Assembly (NCBI GenBank): GCA_022008415.1
Contig: JAIRBC010000003.1
Coordinates: 1-64,000, forward strand
Length of the DNA stretch: 64,000 nt
Direction of reading: 5' to 3'
DNA from: Cerina litoralis
GTDB taxonomy: Bacteria; Bacteroidota; Bacteroidia; Flavobacteriales; Flavobacteriaceae
The notes beneath the pieces were generated by a model. The model was not told the origin of the DNA. It worked only from the letters and a program-made list of their open reading frames with translations, and did no database searches. Numbering within the stretch: the first letter of the stretch is position 1; the number at the start of each line of letters is the position of its first letter. Both the position numbers and the translations under genes were made by a program. Below are positions 62,659 through 64,000 of this stretch, piece after piece.

Positions 62659-64000
62659 ATGAAGACCTTTATACCCCTATTTATCTTCACCGCCTTTTTC
62701 TTATCTACAAACGCCCAAAAGAAGAACGACTCCTATAGACTGCACATCAGGAAAACCAATTCTCCGATAGCCATTGATGGCATCGGGGACGAGCAGGCAT
62801 GGAAAGAAACGGATGTGGCCAAGGATTTCTTTATGGTATTGCCCATGGACAAGGGCAAGGCCCGCGAACGCTCTGAAATTAGAATGACCTACGACGATAC
62901 CAATTTATACCTGTTGGGCACATTTTACAACACCGTACCAGGGGATTACTACGTGGAATCGCTGAGACGGGATTTTTCCTTCGGAAAAAACGATAACTTC
63001 TTGCTGTTTATGGATCCGTTCAACAATCAGACTACGGGATTTTCTTTTGGTTCCAACGCCGCTGGGGCACAATGGGACGGGACCATGTACAACGGAGGAA
63101 GCGTAGATCTTAATTGGGACGCCAAATGGGTGTCGGCGGTAAAACAGTACAAGGACAAATGGGTTTTTGAGATGGCAGTACCCTTTAAATCCATTCGTTA
63201 TGAGGAAGGGGTAAAGGAATGGGGCATCAATTTTAGCAGATTGGATCTGGCGGCGAGCGAGAAATCTAGCTGGACGCCCATTCCGCGGCAATTTCCCACG
63301 GCCTCACTGGCGTACACCGGGGTACTGGTCTGGGACGAGCCACCGCCTTCGCCCGGCACCAATTTTTCCGTAATCCCCTACGTACTTGGACGGGTGGGGC
63401 GGAATTTGGAAACTGGCGAAGACACTAAATTTCACGGAAAGGTGGGCGGTGACGTAAAGATCAGCCTTACATCTTCGCTCAATTTGGATCTCACCGTCAA
63501 TCCTGATTTTTCCCAGGTAGAAGTAGACAGGCAGGTGACCAACTTAGATAGGTACGAGCTTTTCTTTCCGGAAAAGCGTCAATTTTTTCTTGAAAATGCG
63601 GATCTGTTCGCCAGTTTTGGCTATCCGACCATCCGTCCCTTCTTTTCCAGGCGGATCGGTTTGGGGGTTCCCATTATTGCCGGGGCGCGGATCAGTGGCA
63701 ATTTAAACGAGAAATGGCGTTTGGGGATTATGGATGTGCAGACGGAAAAACAGGAGAACACAGGTCTTCCGAGTCAAAATTTTGGGGTATTGTCCCTCCA
63801 ACGCAAGGTATTTGCAAGGTCGAGTATCGGACTTATGGTGGTAAATAAGGAATCTATGAACTATCCCCAAGACACCGATTCCCTGAGGACCGTTTACCCC
63901 AAATTTAATAGAAACTTTGGTTTGGAATACAACTTGGCATCCCCCAACAACTTGTGGACAGGAAAGGCATTCTTGCTCAAATCGTTTTCTCCGGACAGTT
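62659..64000 (+). CDS. DUF5916 outer-membrane-type protein with CBM9-like N-domain (3' truncated by window)
   Basis: 447 codons are visible and the frame is open at the window end. A signal peptide (about 1-20, STNAQ) is followed by a CBM9-like domain (about 30-215: PIAIDGIGDEQAWKET, SEIRMTYDDTNLYL, WVFEMAVPFKSIRY). The DUF5916 region then begins, with LDLTVNPDFSQVEVDRQVTNL and the strongly conserved ELFFPEKRQFFLENADLF, leading into a beta-barrel-like C-terminus. Full members are about 730-850 residues, so roughly half is present. Function unknown; the family is thought to act in the outer membrane. Confidence 0.93.
   Translation, partial: MKTFIPLFIFTAFFLSTNAQKKNDSYRLHIRKTNSPIAIDGIGDEQAWKETDVAKDFFMVLPMDKGKARERSEIRMTYDDTNLYLLGTFYNTVPGDYYVESLRRDFSFGKNDNFLLFMDPFNNQTTGFSFGSNAAGAQWDGTMYNGGSVDLNWDAKWVSAVKQYKDKWVFEMAVPFKSIRYEEGVKEWGINFSRLDLAASEKSSWTPIPRQFPTASLAYTGVLVWDEPPPSPGTNFSVIPYVLGRVGRNLETGEDTKFHGKVGGDVKISLTSSLNLDLTVNPDFSQVEVDRQVTNLDRYELFFPEKRQFFLENADLFASFGYPTIRPFFSRRIGLGVPIIAGARISGNLNEKWRLGIMDVQTEKQENTGLPSQNFGVLSLQRKVFARSSIGLMVVNKESMNYPQDTDSLRTVYPKFNRNFGLEYNLASPNNLWTGKAFLLKSFSPDS

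Overview
The window reads as the chromosome of a marine-type flavobacterium (Bacteroidota, Flavobacteriaceae). Supporting signs are promoters of the TTTG / TAnnTTTG type, almost no Shine-Dalgarno sequences except a very strong one at rpsU, and families typical of this group (DUF6090, DUF2851, DUF5916, MetS-type small subunit, SprB-like repeat). Genus cannot be fixed from sequence alone.

Layout. Positions 1-16,400 are accessory DNA. They hold single genes, nearly all on the minus strand, separated by long non-coding spacers with imperfect palindromes. The first 6 kb is visibly more AT-rich and carries three defence-flavoured genes: a nuclease-like SF2 helicase with seven helicase-associated repeats, a CBS-pair protein with a HEPN-type RNxxxH motif, and an AbiC-like two-TM protein. 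Then come a metallo-beta-lactamase relic, a DUF6090 protein, two dehydrogenases, a secreted TIM-barrel protein, a serine hydrolase, an alpha/beta hydrolase and a TPR protein. A ~350-400 bp dispersed repeat occurs in two long copies and one short copy. The spacers resemble cassette boundaries (attC-like); no integrase gene is in the window.

Positions 16,600-24,100 hold a complete minus-strand tryptophan operon, trpL-E-G-D-C-F-B-A. It has a textbook attenuator: a promoter, an 18-residue leader peptide with three consecutive Trp codons that begins about 5 nt after the -7 box, and a 10-bp terminator stem. GC-rich interspersed repeats sit at most of its gene junctions and have been captured into the 5' ends of trpF and trpG.

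Positions 24,100-36,700 carry yceI-marR, a rhodanese, DUF2851, PspC, a K+ channel, an AGCS transporter followed by an NSS transporter with its MetS small subunit, a helix-hairpin-helix protein, an acyl-CoA dehydrogenase, rpsU, xerC and hpf.

Positions 36,700-50,900 are the core information-processing run, all on the plus strand: tRNA-Thr, Tyr, Gly, Thr, tuf, tRNA-Trp, secE, nusG, rplKAJL, rpoBC and a DUF3467 gene, closed by a strong terminator.

Positions 50,900-64,000 contain a lipoprotein, mdh, secDF, an MBL-fold hydrolase, a coiled-coil membrane protein, fumC, a DUF1080 protein, a protealysin-like M4 protease with its emfourin-type inhibitor, and the 5' part of a DUF5916 outer-membrane-type protein that runs off the end.
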